Source of the DNA: Branchiostoma floridae
Lineage: Eukaryota > Chordata > Leptocardii > Amphioxiformes > Branchiostomatidae
DNA: 64,000 nt
Assembly (NCBI RefSeq): GCF_000003815.2
Contig: NC_049979.1
Span: 16,925,933 to 16,989,932 of the forward strand
Direction: 5' to 3'
The position numbers and the translations under genes were made by a program. The notes under the pieces were generated by a model. That model did not search any database. It was not told the origin of the DNA and saw nothing but the letters and a program-made list of their open reading frames with translations. How positions within the stretch are numbered: position 1 is the first letter of the stretch; each line of letters opens with the position of its first letter. Shown in pieces: positions 23,786 through 34,921 of this stretch.

Positions 23786-26700
23786 TGATGTCGTCGCCAT
23801 GGTAACCAACATGCCAGTGCCTGTAGATCTAACAGTGTTGCCCCATAATGCTGTGCTTAATTAAGTACGGGAGTGTTTTATCCTTAAGTCCCTTTTTACA
23901 TAGAAGTTGTAAGAAGCTGTTGCTTTGTAGATTAACTGTAGGTACGCCTTTATCCTCCCTCACTTACTGCCCGTTACATGGATTTGAGCCAAATCTCTTC
24001 CTTTCGTTAGATACAACTTTTTCTGACACTAAGTAATCCCATCAGACGGAAAGGTAGTCAGGAAGCGATGTGTCAAAGAAAGTTTACTTAAGGCTGCATT
24101 AAAGTTTAGATGGCGCAAGTCATCAATGGCTTAAAGTAATTGCAATCCTTTTTAATTGACGTTATCGTACTTCACGTTTTGAGATATAAAATGTAAAATA
24201 CGTTTAAAAAGTGTGCAATATTACTCATAGTTTGCTACCTCCTGACTATCACATCTATTTCCAAAATCTAACATGTAATAGGTTTAACAAGTTCCTTTCA
24301 TCATTTTTTTACTTTGACATGTGTTTTATGTGTATCTAACTTTCATGTCGCAGTATATCCATGCAGTTAAGTTGGCGTTAATGTGAATAAGCCTATAAAA
24401 GTCTTTTAAAGAGTTTTTAAATCTACGAGTATCTGTATCCATGGAGACCAACTGGACGACGTGACTCGTGTGGTCAGAAAGCCGTTTCTTGTCTCTGTGC
24501 GAGTCGCGGACTCTGGGTACCTGTAATCTCCTCTGCACACAGCCAATCTCCCGAATCATCGCCGCTTCAAACAATTCTCTGTACAAGCACATTAAGTTCT
24601 CCCACCCTGCACATACAGATGATCGAGTGTCACAACAAAGTGATGACGAAAATGGAGTCTCTCTTGATCGGAACGTGTAAACACAAGCCCATTAAACCAC
24701 TTACAGTGCTGTCGACTTAAGCGAAGACCCGCGCACCTGCGTGGGACGACAGAGAATGGGTACTTTGCTGTTACCGCGTGACCGGAGAGACTTCGTCCTT
24801 CCGCCGCTTTTACGGGGGGAAATTTGGGAAAATGTAATCATGTAGTGTGTGGAAGGAAGGGTAGGGAACGTGTTGGGTCAACACTAGCCGACAGCTCTCC
24901 ATCTGGACAGACTTTCCTTTTCGTCTTCGGACGGAGGCCAACATTTCCTCCCCAACAACCCTCGGAAATAGCTTGTCAGGGAGGGGAAATATGTGGAGCA
25001 GGTGGATTTCTGAGTGGGGAGGGGGGCGATTTGTAAGATCAACATAGTAAAGACAGACTTGATTTCTCCGTCTGTTGTTTGTCCGTCTGTTTTCATTACT
25101 GTTATTAATAAAAGTCCTTATTTCACAGTATTGTCAAAACACAAGCTTGTGGCAGGACTTACTCCGTATGTTATAGGGACATATAGATCCCAGAGAGCCT
25201 TGCTCTGATTGTCCCTTGTCTACTATTAAACTCCGGTGGGAAAAGTCGCACAGTTGCGACAACGCGACGGGAACACGTCGTGGGAACATTTAAAACATTT
25301 TACGCTTAGTTAAAATAGAGTGGGGGGAATCAGCGCGAGAGAGCGCGACATTGCGGTAATTACGGGCAATTTTCTCCGTGCTGCAGCGGGAATAAGCACG
25401 TTTAATGCCGCCTATTTGTGCGGCCAGCCCCGGTCGTACCGCCGCGCCCAGGGTGGTAGGGACGCAAACAAGCCTACCCTGCCGGGCGTTAGTGCCGCTG
25501 AACAAGGGGTGCCTTTTCTCAACAAAACACAATTTCTTTGATCTACAGTCTCTCTGCTCAACACAAAGACTCAGGCCTAAACATGATATAATGTGACATG
25601 CAAGGCAGATGACCTCATCATCCATTTTTGGTGGGAAATTATTAATACCTATTTTTTTTTTACCGACGACAGAATTCGCATCTATCATATACTATGATAT
25701 AGTGTTCACCTACGGCAGAAATCTCTACTTCGTGAAAATGTCTCTGACAAAGCAGTCATATCTCTCCATGAAATGCAACAATAATAACCGTAGCGGACGT
25801 GTGAACGAGACCTTGTAAGCAAAATGCTTAAATGTCTAGTAAACGTTACTTGTTAACGTTGTACTCATGCCGAAAATAAGAATTCATATAATGCATGTAC
25901 TTTTGTTTCGCAAAACTATTACCACATGAAAACATGCGTGTGGTTTTGTGTCTTCCGGGCATTTTATCGATGGATACATCGTACAAAGGCCACCTCGTAT
26001 AAGACGATCCGATATGTTTCATGGGGCACTCTCTTACAAAATAGCGCCTCCTAGCGCCAGCGCTTCTCTATAATGATGACGTGGTCTTTTTTCTATCGAA
26101 GCAAAACTCACGAAGGCATCAAGACTAAAAAGGGCAACATATGATTACTCGTGGAAGAAGATAGTGCAAAGTTGAACATGAATACGTCCGTGAAAATGCC
26201 AAATCTTGTAAGGTGGTCTGGGCGTTTTCGGAACAAAAAGACGTCTCAATATGAAAGCAGAACGTGAGAGTAAAAGACCTTCTGAAAATAGTTATTTCTG
26301 CAGTTTGTATTTGTCGTTTCCAAAGCTTTTTATTTCCCCATGTTTGTGAACGTACTCTCCTGTTGCGTAACAACAGGAGTGAAAACATATGCCGACCGTT
26401 TGCGTGATGGCGACGATGTCAACACCACAGATGAATAACTACTCCGAGTCGCCTGCCTCGGAATAAACGCTCCACGCTGTCATTAAAGCAAGAAAATTTA
26501 TTGCTAAGTTCCTGCCCGTAGGCTAATTGTGCAATATTCTTAATAGTGATTGAAGAATACTGTCCCCGCATTGATTTGGGCGCTATCTATATTCCTTCCA
26601 AACACCTAAACAATGAGGAAACTTGGGAAAGAATCGACTATCTTACCGTACAGGGACGACATACTGCCCCAGCTTTTGTTGTTATGTTTAACGGCGACTC

Positions 26701-27937
26701 TTAAGTTAAACCAACGGTAACACCTGGACTGGTTCCGTTCAATTGCTCTTAAATTGTTAAGTCCTTTTGTGAATCCCCCCATTTCCCTCTCCATCCCGGA
26801 GCCGCGCACACTGTCCCCTGAGACCCACTTTAGCTGTCCACTTTGCTTTAATGGCGCAAAGTTTAAGTTCTCTCGCGGGAGCGCGAATATCTATGTTTAA
26901 TGATTTTCCTACATCATACATCATCAGGCGGAAACTGTCAAACGTCATCAGGTTAATGTAGCGCAGTGGATGTTGATAGATCACCGCCACTGATTGAAAT
27001 TTCCCATCCCCACAAGTCTTCTCTCCAGCACTGTCAATGGTACAGTAAACAGATTAGGCAGACACGTCAGTCGGAGGAGAATTATACGGTGTGAACGCGC
27101 TGAAGATACCGGCAGATTGCGCCGTCAGCAGCTTATCAAAACTATCCAAACTTGTAAATTGTGTATGAAATGATGGACGGACCAGGCGGGCGCGGGTATT
27201 AACGCGTGTAATGTGTGCGCGAAAGTTTGCTACAATCAATATCGCTCTGCAAGGGGAGACTCTGTGCTGCTGTTGTACCAAACTTCTGCTCTCAAAAGTG
27301 ATTGACAGCGATGATTGGGTTAATGTTGTTTCAGAAGACAACAACAGAAACAGGGACATTGATAGTCAAAGAGAAGAGTTCATATGGGTCTAGGATTTTC
27401 AGTCCTTCTGAAAAAAATGAAGTTCACTCTGTTTCAAGGACCAGCAATATCTCTCAGTTGGTGCTTTTTGCCTGTAAGAATACTGTTTAGGTGGGTAATG
27501 TCCACGGCATCTAGCTATAGGATGTATTTAAAGAATTTGCGTTTACAGATGTCCATAACATACTAATGACCATCTCCGGACAAGGTGACCTGTCGAGGCG
27601 AGTCGCCCCCCGCAAGTTACCCCCTCATCACTACTCAAATGTAGGTGTTTTCCCGGGCCCACCGGAAGTGCTGTCTGTAGGTCAGGTCAGGTCAGGGAGA
27701 GGTCAGCTGTCCCAGGAGCGGACAGGTAATGTGGGGCGGGTGAAGCACCTGTGTGACCCCCGGGACACAGGTCTCCCGCCACGCACTTTGTTGAGGAAAG
27801 TATTCAGGAAATGTCGTTTGGCTAGGTGCCACTTAAAGGGTCAGGCAGGGTTAGCGGTGTAGCCTGTCCACAGGGTCGGGTTGGGGTAGGACGGGCAATA
27901 AAGGCCAGGAGGTGTTGACTTTTTTTTTAAAAAGACA

Positions 27938-28110
27938 GCTCTCTCTGAGTCTCTCTCTCCAAGGAGATTAAAAAAGACATGTCTTTTCCACCTCCTTGCT
28001 CTCTCTGAGTCTCTCTCTGAGTCTCTCCTTCTATCTCTCTATCTCTCTCACACACTCTCTCTAGCTCTCTCCCTGTATCTTCCTCTCTGATTCTCTCTCT
28101 CTCACTCTCC
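27938..28110. repeat. CT-rich low-complexity tract
   Basis: Simple sequence of ctctct blocks with repeated ctctctgagtctctctct units. An interior inverted repeat (caaggag ... ctccttg around the palindrome aaaagacatgtctttt, about 27960-28001) interrupts it. Lies in Erg-B intron 3. Confidence 0.9.
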
Positions 28111-29228
28111 TATTTCACATTCAAAGTTTCTCTTCTCGCGTCATCATTAATACTCTGACAAGAAGTCCGGACTGGAAGCTATGCACAGACTGGATATTGA
28201 GTCGGAACTAAACTAACGGCCCACCGTGAAAAATGTAAGAGACAAGGTCCCCCTCGGGACGTCACCAGAGATGCTCACGCTGCTTTTCTCCCTGAAATAT
28301 TCCTCGCTATTAGCGGGCAATTTGGCAACACATACGCCATTACCACATAATTGCTTTAAAGCGATTGGACGTGAAAACCACTTCTCACGCACTCAATTGT
28401 TGATTTCCTCCAGTATGTCCCGTCAGCTAGTTATTTCTGTGAAAACTGAACGTCTTTTTTGAGGTGTGACGTCACAAGAACTGAACGTCGTGGTTAACAG
28501 AATGTTACAGTGAACCATAGTTTGTGTATGTATGCTTTGTTTTCCCTGATGAGTCAGAACGTGTTTCCCAACACTCCATACCCACAAAACAAAACAGTCA
28601 GCGAGCGCCAGAAACGCAGATAGGCATCTGCTGACATCGTTTTTACTGGCAGCTATTTTGACGCTAGGAAATTATCGGGCAATTGCAGGACGCCACGTGA
28701 GGGTTGGTAATTTCTCTGGAGCTGGGCCTGAATCATCAGGCTCGTTACCCTCGGGCTCGTTTGTTCCTTCCTGGAAATTTGGGCCCCGTGATAAGGGACT
28801 GTTCTGTGTTCAGGTGAGGTTGGGGTTATTGAATACTCAACTTTCATATCGACAGTAGTCCCGTCATGAAGAAATATATTCTCGGCATGCTAAACGTAAG
28901 AAACAACCACGGTGAACAAACTATCCTGTAGAACATATAATGAACGTTCCCTCGTTAAGTGCGATATCCCTTAAAACATTCTGCAGAGGCGCTTTGAATC
29001 ATAACAGATACATTATCTACAGATATGTTCACAAGTATACGAGCGAACATTGACTGCAATGTATAGTTTGTCTAGTGATCAACAACCACAAGGTTATGAG
29101 TTTGAGTCCGTTGTGTTGGTTCCTTATGTCCGACAAGTATGCGGCCGGCAAAAGTCAGTGTCCGAACAGACTTGAAAGTCACCTGCCGTCCCCTTCTGTT
29201 TCATGAGACATTTGATTTAGGCTAATAA

Positions 29229-29698
29229 CCTCTTTCCACTTGGGCGGCACTCTAACCGCGCTCTCTCTGCGACCTAGCTACAGATCGCTCAACAAATTAT
29301 GTAGAAAAAAACTAACATTTTAATGTTTTGTTGTTGTTGTTGTGTTGTCTTTTACATTTTCATTATATACCCAGTATGAAATCGAAGGTTACACGTATGT
29401 ACACCGTTTAAGGTCGCAGTGAGAGCGCAGCGCAATCGCCTTCTAACAGAAGGGAGGGGGGGGGGCTAAGGCCAAGGCTAATGCAGGTCCCCTTTCCACT
29501 AGATGGCGCTCTCATTGCAACCTACAACGGAAGTGTAATCGTCGATTTCATACTTGGTGGATCATACAAAATGTACAAGTGTGCCTGAAAACACAAACAA
29601 AACACACACAAAGAGTAAAAGGGTTAGTTTTTTTCTACAAAATTGGTTGACTGATCGCAGAGCGAGCACGGCAAGGGCGTCGTCATAGTGGACAGAGG
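29229..29698. mobile_element. Long imperfect palindromic element (MITE-like), 470 bp
   Basis: The two halves are inverted copies. The tract tatgtagaaaaaaactaac near 29300-29316 pairs with gttagtttttttctacaaa near 29623-29640. Likewise agtatgaaatcgaaggtta near 29372 pairs with the tcgatttcatacttgg segment near 29543. Termini read cctctttccact and agtggacagagg. A run of ten G lies at 29456-29465. No ORF. No convincing target-site duplication was found, so the exact ends and superfamily are uncertain. Confidence 0.65.
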
Positions 29699-30413
29699 GT
29701 ATAACGCATTCCGCTATATTCACCATAAGGGTAGGTCTTCAGTGTTAATGGGTCTTATTAACATTTAAGATACCAAACAACGGTTCATATGATCAATTGG
29801 AAGAAATGCCATGTGATACCAAATGGTGATTAGTAGGATTATGTAATTATAGTTTAAAGTAATAAAAGTAGAATAACTGTCCGTCTTCCTTGACAAGGCA
29901 GCTTGCGCCTAACTACCACCGTCCCACCGTGACGCGATGCGGGCCCGGTCACCAGGGGAATATCTGCGGTAGCACCTTGAGAATGGCGGCGATATGTCAA
30001 AGTCGCCTTTAAAGTTTGCTTTCAAAAGTTCTTTATTAATTCCGTCTGCAAACTCCCCAGTATCTGCCACCAGAACCACTGTCATGACAGATAAGGAACA
30101 ATGATGGCTACAAATCCCTTATTGGTAGACTGATGGATGGTGGGGGACAGACTCTTCTTCTTCGAGGGATCTCGAACTGGAGTCAAGACGATTGTCTTGC
30201 TGAAATAAGAACTCGTCCGATGTGTCCTCTGCTGTAGATAACGCGTTAGGCGGGAGGACAGAAGGAAGCTTTTTCTAGAATGCAAAGCCGTGTTTTATTA
30301 ATGTTGATTAGTGAACATCAGATGAGGCCAGACTTATATGATAATGTAAAGTACACGTATTGCCCGGAAAGGGCGTTTTGTGGGCGTTCAGAAGCGCCCT
30401 CAAGTACATGCGT

Positions 30414-30560
30414 TTTTTCTCCTTTTCTTCTCGACTATTTCTTTTCTCTTACTTACTCTCTGTCTTTCTTTCTTCCTCTTCGCAGTTTTCTTTTTTTTCT
30501 TATTCCCTTTCTTTTCCCCTTCTATGGTACTTTTCCATTCTTTCGGTCTTTGCCTTTCCT
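30414..30560. repeat. TC-rich low-complexity tract
   Basis: Polypyrimidine simple sequence on the plus strand in Erg-B intron 3. ORFs through it (30280-30643) encode Phe/Leu/Ser-rich low-complexity strings and are artefacts. Confidence 0.85.
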
Positions 30561-30639
30561 CCTTTCACAAATTCTTAGTGAAACTACAAAATCCATGTCT
30601 CTTTGCTGAATCAGCATGCTGGACATTGTTTATTTGGTC

Positions 30640-30735
30640 ATAGCCGTACGTATTTCAAGGGACAAATTTCAGTTTTCCTCGAAATGAAGTAATAACCACT
30701 TTGAGAAGTGGACCCTTGAAGAAACGTACGGCTAT
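30640..30735. repeat. Short inverted-repeat hairpin, 96 bp
   Basis: Arms atagccgtacgtatttcaag and cttgaagaaacgtacggcta pair with one small internal loop. A second small hairpin (ccactttgagaagtgg) lies inside. The size fits a tiny MITE or a microRNA-type precursor; no target-site duplication was seen. Confidence 0.6.
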
Positions 30736-31770
30736 CCCTTTGGGCAGAGTAGACGGTATCGCACTGATTTCCCATGTGTAACTCCAGTTTCAATGGCGAA
30801 CATCTAATGTCCCCCCTCAGGGTATTGGATAATGGTACTGGAAATTAAGGAACTCAAGTCTTTAATAAACTTCAGTGGATAAGCTTTCAGACTGCCTTAT
30901 TACGCCGCGGATGATGTAATCTCGGCACATATTGTCTTTAGCCATGGCTTGTTCTCCACCTTATTCAATTACGTGAAAGTGATTTTTCGCAAGAATCCTT
31001 TCATGGTAATGTCTGATAAGTAGTACACAATTAGTAAACACCATAATTCTTCTGTAAAACAGGGACTGGGATGTGTAGATATGGAGGCATAGAGAATCTC
31101 AGGGGCCAGTTATTCCAACAATCCCTGTTTAACTAGGCGGAGTTTGTGGTCCAGTTCTGATCTCTCCTTGCGGCTGTGTACTGTTCAATGTCACAGTTAC
31201 GGGATATACATTGTAGGGACACATTCGTTTGTTGTTAACTATTTCATTGAACGGCATTCTCACATGAAATGTGGCTAAATGGTACATGTTTCACGTCTTC
31301 TTCGTCTAGATCTTGCTGCAACATCAATTAATGACGAAGCATTTATTGGTGCCAAAGAACTGACTAACGACGAAACTACCTAAATGGTTCAACCTATGTG
31401 AAATCGTTAGCTTATGTTGTCAAAAGTTTTAAAAAGAAAAGAAAAGAAAACTTGTCAAAAGTTCTTACAAAGAAAAGAAAAGAAAACAATACCGGGAAGT
31501 ACTAGTTGTGTTTGAAATCTGTGTGAACCCAAGTGCCGCAGGTGTATGTCAAGCAGGAGTAACTTCCAAAGTACCATCTAGCGAGAACGAGGTGAAACGC
31601 ATCCATGTTAGTAATGGAGGGCTACTCTCTTGTCGCTTGCTGTGGTAAATGGTTCTTAAGGTCTGCTTGCCCCACAACTGACATATGAGAATAGTATAAT
31701 ATAAAGGGAAAACGCTTCAGAACATACTGAATTGTATGATTCAATGTCCTAAAACGCCAAGCCAACTCAC

Positions 31771-31839
31771 CGTTATGAGGAGGTCTCGGAGACGGTGGTG
31801 TGTATGCAAAACCGTCCAACTGCACAGGTTGGTGCATAG
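31771..31839 (-). CDS. ERG: Erg-B exon 3 (linker after the PNT domain)
   Basis: A 69-bp exon, acceptor cgtccctacag, donor AACG|gtgagt, phase 1 to phase 1. It encodes residues 147-169 (AMHQPVQLDGFAYTPPSPRP then PHN). Position and size match the small 66-bp-class exon that follows the PNT exon in vertebrate FLI1/ERG, but its sequence is not conserved. It is accepted on splice signals and frame continuity. The intron to the PNT exon is only 660 bp and holds two MITE-like elements. Confidence 0.83.
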
Positions 31840-31984
31840 CTGTAGGGACGGGAGCATACAACAATTGTGCGAAATGTATTTATTACTAACCGCTGTAATA
31901 TGCAACAAAGTGAAGACAGTGAAGTTGAATTAGACAAGTTTCCTGGAGATACACACATAACGTTAGCATGCAGAATCCACCAAA

Positions 31985-32277
31985 CTCCATAGGGCTTAGG
32001 TCCCAATTGCACCGGTGCCCGTCAGGGATGTAGCCCCGGCCGTGCCCCGAAGCCCCAAATTTGTCCCGCTGAATTGTCGTATACTGGGGGCACCCATCGT
32101 CGTTCCCCACGGGTAGGTCACGGTTCATTTTAAGTCCGACTTAAATTCAACCCGGTGCCCGGTCGGTCCAACAAATACCCAGGAGCCGCAAGTATCCCAC
32201 GGAGTTACGTAGGGGTCACGCCCGAAAGTGCACAAAAAAAATCCCGTGAACTGTCCGACCACTGGGACCTAAGGCTT
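31985..32277. mobile_element. Inverted-repeat element, likely MITE
   Basis: Left end tagggcttaggtccca (31990-32005) pairs with right end tgggacctaaggctta (about 32263-32278), 14 of 16 positions. The interior is GC-rich with ccggtgcccg motifs. It abuts or overlaps the next inverted-repeat element, so this may be a nested or tandem insertion. Confidence 0.55.
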
Positions 32278-32476
32278 AGGTCACATTTCCAAACCGGGGC
32301 CCGGCCGGGTAGCTTTCGGGAGCGAAAAGAATTATATGAAAGACATCAAAATACACAAAGTGTCAAAATAAGATCCATGGGCATGATATGTGTGTATTTC
32401 TAGGTATACATTTTTATTTTTCGTTTCTTAAAACATCCCGGCCGGGCCCCGATTTGGAAATGTGACCTAAGCCTAA
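32270..32476. mobile_element. MITE with 40-bp terminal inverted repeats
   Basis: Left arm 32270-32309 and right arm 32437-32476 are inverted copies with 38 of 40 positions paired (aggcttaggtcacatttcc at one end, ggaaatgtgacctaagcct at the other), each followed by a GC-rich cccggccggg core. The spacer of about 127 bp is AT-rich. The right end stops only about 24 bp from the donor end of the PNT exon of Erg-B (32500). No target-site duplication could be fixed because of the neighbouring element. Confidence 0.85.
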
Positions 32477-32499
32477 GCCTAACACACCCTAATACCGAC

Positions 32500-32700
32500 C
32501 TGGTCTGAGGAAGAGCAGGTGTGCGAAGAGCACGTCTCCGTTATGCACGTTGGTCAGCCTGACGAAGTCGTCCCTCTGCAGCCTGCACAGCTCCTTCCCG
32601 TCCATGTCGAACCGGGCCGGCTCCACGCCCTGGAGGTTGTACTCCTTGATGGCCCAGTGGAGCCACTGGCGCACGTGCTCGGGGCTCCACATCATCGGGT
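32500..32700 (-). CDS. ERG: Erg-B exon 2: PNT/SAM pointed domain
   Basis: A 201-bp exon, phase 1 to phase 1, residues 80-146. It starts DPMMWSPEHVRQWLHWAIKE and continues with a GKELC motif, DDFVRLT and a final DVLFAHLLFLRP. This lines up along its whole length with the PNT domain of ERG/FLI1 (DPTLWSTDHVRQWLEW, GKELCKM, DDFQRLT, LLSHLHYLR). The PNT domain is a helical protein-interaction module of ETS factors. The acceptor (ccccacccccag) is strong. The donor CCAG|gtcggt is weak and lies next to a transposon end, yet it is the one that keeps phase with exon 3. Confidence 0.95.
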
Positions 32701-33234
32701 CTGGGGGTGGGGAGAGCGTTACTGATCGATCATGGGACCCACATCTTTTAATGAAGTTATGTAACAATTCCGACGATAAAACCATCTAGGGGAGACAGAC
32801 AAATCTCCATCTTCGTTGATACTTTGAAAATCTTTTTTAAAAACACCACTCAAAAACAGGATCCTCGACATTAATTAACTTCACGTTAATTGACTTTAAT
32901 CGAAGCTTGTAACGAGTTCTTAGAGAGAAGCGTACTTATGTATTGTTACACGCTGTAACACTAGATATGTGTAGACATGGAACTGCAACATATCGGAGAC
33001 CTAACATGATGCTGAACTTCTGTTGATGGCCTAAAATCATGTAGAAGTCTGATGGGCATTGAGGCTCGTTCTTGTAGATAAAATCCTGCTGCTGCTAACA
33101 ACTTCGGGTCATGACTTTCAACACGTTCAGTCGAAGCGCTCTCTCTCTCCATTCAAATATATTACGAAAGGAACACCCCTCCCCCATCATTTTTGCCCAA
33201 AGTATACCCAGAAAGTTTGGAAACGTCGCATCAC

Positions 33235-33472
33235 CTGAAGGAACGACGAGACTCCTTTTCTCCCACCTCACGCCGTTTGTGGAGGAGGATCCATGTGTCC
33301 CGGCGTACCTTGCCGATGCGGTGGTCTGCCCGCTCCGACCCGTCCTGTCCTCCCTGAAGTAGTTCCCGATGAAGTCCTCCAGACTGGTGGCGTACCGGCA
33401 GGAGTACTCCATGAGCACGTCGGAGGCGCTGTATTTCTGGCTGACATCCGGAGCCCACAGGGAACACGACAT
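33235..33472 (-). CDS. ERG: Erg-B exon 1 (coding): N-terminus
   Basis: Begins ATG at 33470-33472 with A at -3 and reads MSCSLWAPDVSQKYSASDVL onward for 79 codons. It ends KRSLVVPS then a phase-1 donor CAG|gtgatg at 33235/33234. ERG has RRVIVPA and FLI1 has the same string exactly before the PNT exon, so KRSLVVPS|DPMMW is the expected junction. The frame has strong G/C third positions. Upstream, the same frame is closed by TGA in the segment after a possible acceptor at 33561, so this ATG is very probably the initiator. The rest of the N-terminus is not obviously similar to vertebrate ERG and is shorter. A competing GT at 33308 would break phase. Confidence 0.85.
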
Positions 33473-34726
33473 GTTACAGATAGCTGGATGTCCACCAAGT
33501 CCACACGCTTGGGCGAGGAGGGTTGCGTCACAGGGGTCAACTTCTCACAAGATTCACGATCTGAAATAGCAGATGTCACAAAGAAGGAATGTTTCTTTAA
33601 CTGAAAAAGTCCTTTTGTCTATAGGTAACAGGTCGTATTACCTAAACCATAGGTGACACTACGTACCATAATGATGGTATCGAGTCTGTTCCACACTACA
33701 GAAGCTTTGGATATATCTCTAAGTGTATGACTTTGTATAAAAGCAATCTCACCGCTTTATAAACCATATAAACCGTGCAACAGTATTTCCCCATGCGTAC
33801 AAGAGGCAACTTTTATTTCCAGGTTGAAAGAAACGATGCCATCATCGGCGTTTTACGTACGCTATAGCAACGTGGTTATTTGGTAAGATAGCCAACGTTT
33901 TTCAACAGCCTACAGAACAACCGATGAACGTACAAAATATATGCCATAAGAGGACACGAAAATACTCGTCTCAGGGGTTATCAATGTGAAACATCAAACC
34001 AGAGTTAACATAATGATTGACCGTCATTGCCGTGTCTGGTCATTTTAACTCCTTCATTCCACCCTGTCGTTAACATGTCTTGGTGCTTAGTTGCGTGGAA
34101 ACATTGAGCTAACTAAATAACTAAATTTGTACGATCCAAAATATAAACAACAACAAACACAACTGAAATCCCTACCGACAGACAGGACCAGGCGAGCTGC
34201 AGTACTCCCACAGGACCACAGTAAGGAGTGTCGGAGCGGCAGTTTCAGGTAGCAGAGTTTTCTTGACTATGTCAGACGTGTAGGGAGGCAGGTGCTGCTT
34301 CCTCTCCCTGTCACACCGACAGGAATATAGGACCTTGCTGAAGGTCAAAGGTTGGTGATCTGTCAAGCGAAGAAATGGGTTTCACAGTCGTCACTATTTT
34401 TTACGTACAGAAGTCGCAATGGATACAATCCTTAAGGAACTGGAAAAGTAAAGGAATAGATCTAGCTGAAATGTAGAATCGACAAAAACTGATGAACCTC
34501 GTTGTCTGAATGAAGTCGATTATCTCTAGCTAGTTTCGTTTTCCAGTGGCTACGCTTTCGTTTGATTTCAGATAACTGATCTTTTCTGTGCCAAGAATAC
34601 TATGGAAAACTTCCGAAAAGTTGACTAAATTTGAAAAACAGTGAAGAATCGGAGAGCCTGACCCAACCTCACAAGTACAAGTTCATCTTCCAGTCACCTC
34701 GATATGAACTTCAGGGGTAGCTATGA
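33473..34726 (-). promoter_or_regulatory. Erg-B 5' flank / 5'UTR region
   Basis: About 1.25 kb between the Erg-B start codon and the stop of gene X, both on the minus strand, so the Erg-B promoter should lie here or start further up. A good acceptor (ctatttcag) at 33561-33569 suggests a spliced 5'UTR. A candidate upstream exon is 34176-34359 (acceptor gcttgacag, donor TCG|gtaggg). That exon is open in one frame (60 codons, then TAG at 34172). A minus-strand AATAAA at 33812-33817 could serve gene X. No TATA box was assigned. Confidence 0.4.
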
Positions 34727-34921
34727 TCAGTAATGAAGAGTGGCAGGTAGTGCGGCCATGTCTCCGGTCGAGTCTAGGAGTTTGTACAAGACCTTCCGGT
34801 CCGGCAAGGGCGCAGAAGGGGCTGCGGACGGCTCCCACTGTATCGTATAACACACAGGGGTTAGCGCCTGGGATAGCCAGGTACAAGGTTCGTACGGATG
34901 TCTTAACGCTTCTAAAAGTTG
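34727..34921 (-). CDS. Gene X exon 6 (last coding exon), unrecognised protein
   Basis: Acceptor ttattcag at 34922, phase 0. Encodes 64 residues starting QLLEALRHPYEPCTWLSQAL and ending in a helical PDRKVLYKLLDSTGD, then ALPATLHY and TGA at 34727-34729. A second frame is also open here (SVRTLYLAIPGANPC), but it does not keep phase with the preceding exon. Joined with 35738-35954, 37346-37439, 42923-43107, 44003-44160 and 46229-46393 it gives 1014 nt, 337 aa. Family unknown. Confidence 0.5.
   Translation of the reverse strand, partial: QLLEALRHPYEPCTWLSQALTPVCYTIQWEPSAAPSAPLPDRKVLYKLLDSTGDMAALPATLHY

Noticed and set aside
34698-34921. Second open frame over gene X exon 6 (containing LYLAIPGANPC)
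   Set aside because: Does not keep phase with exon 5 and ends at a donor that closes in the next exon; the other frame fits the upstream phase and ends in a stop.
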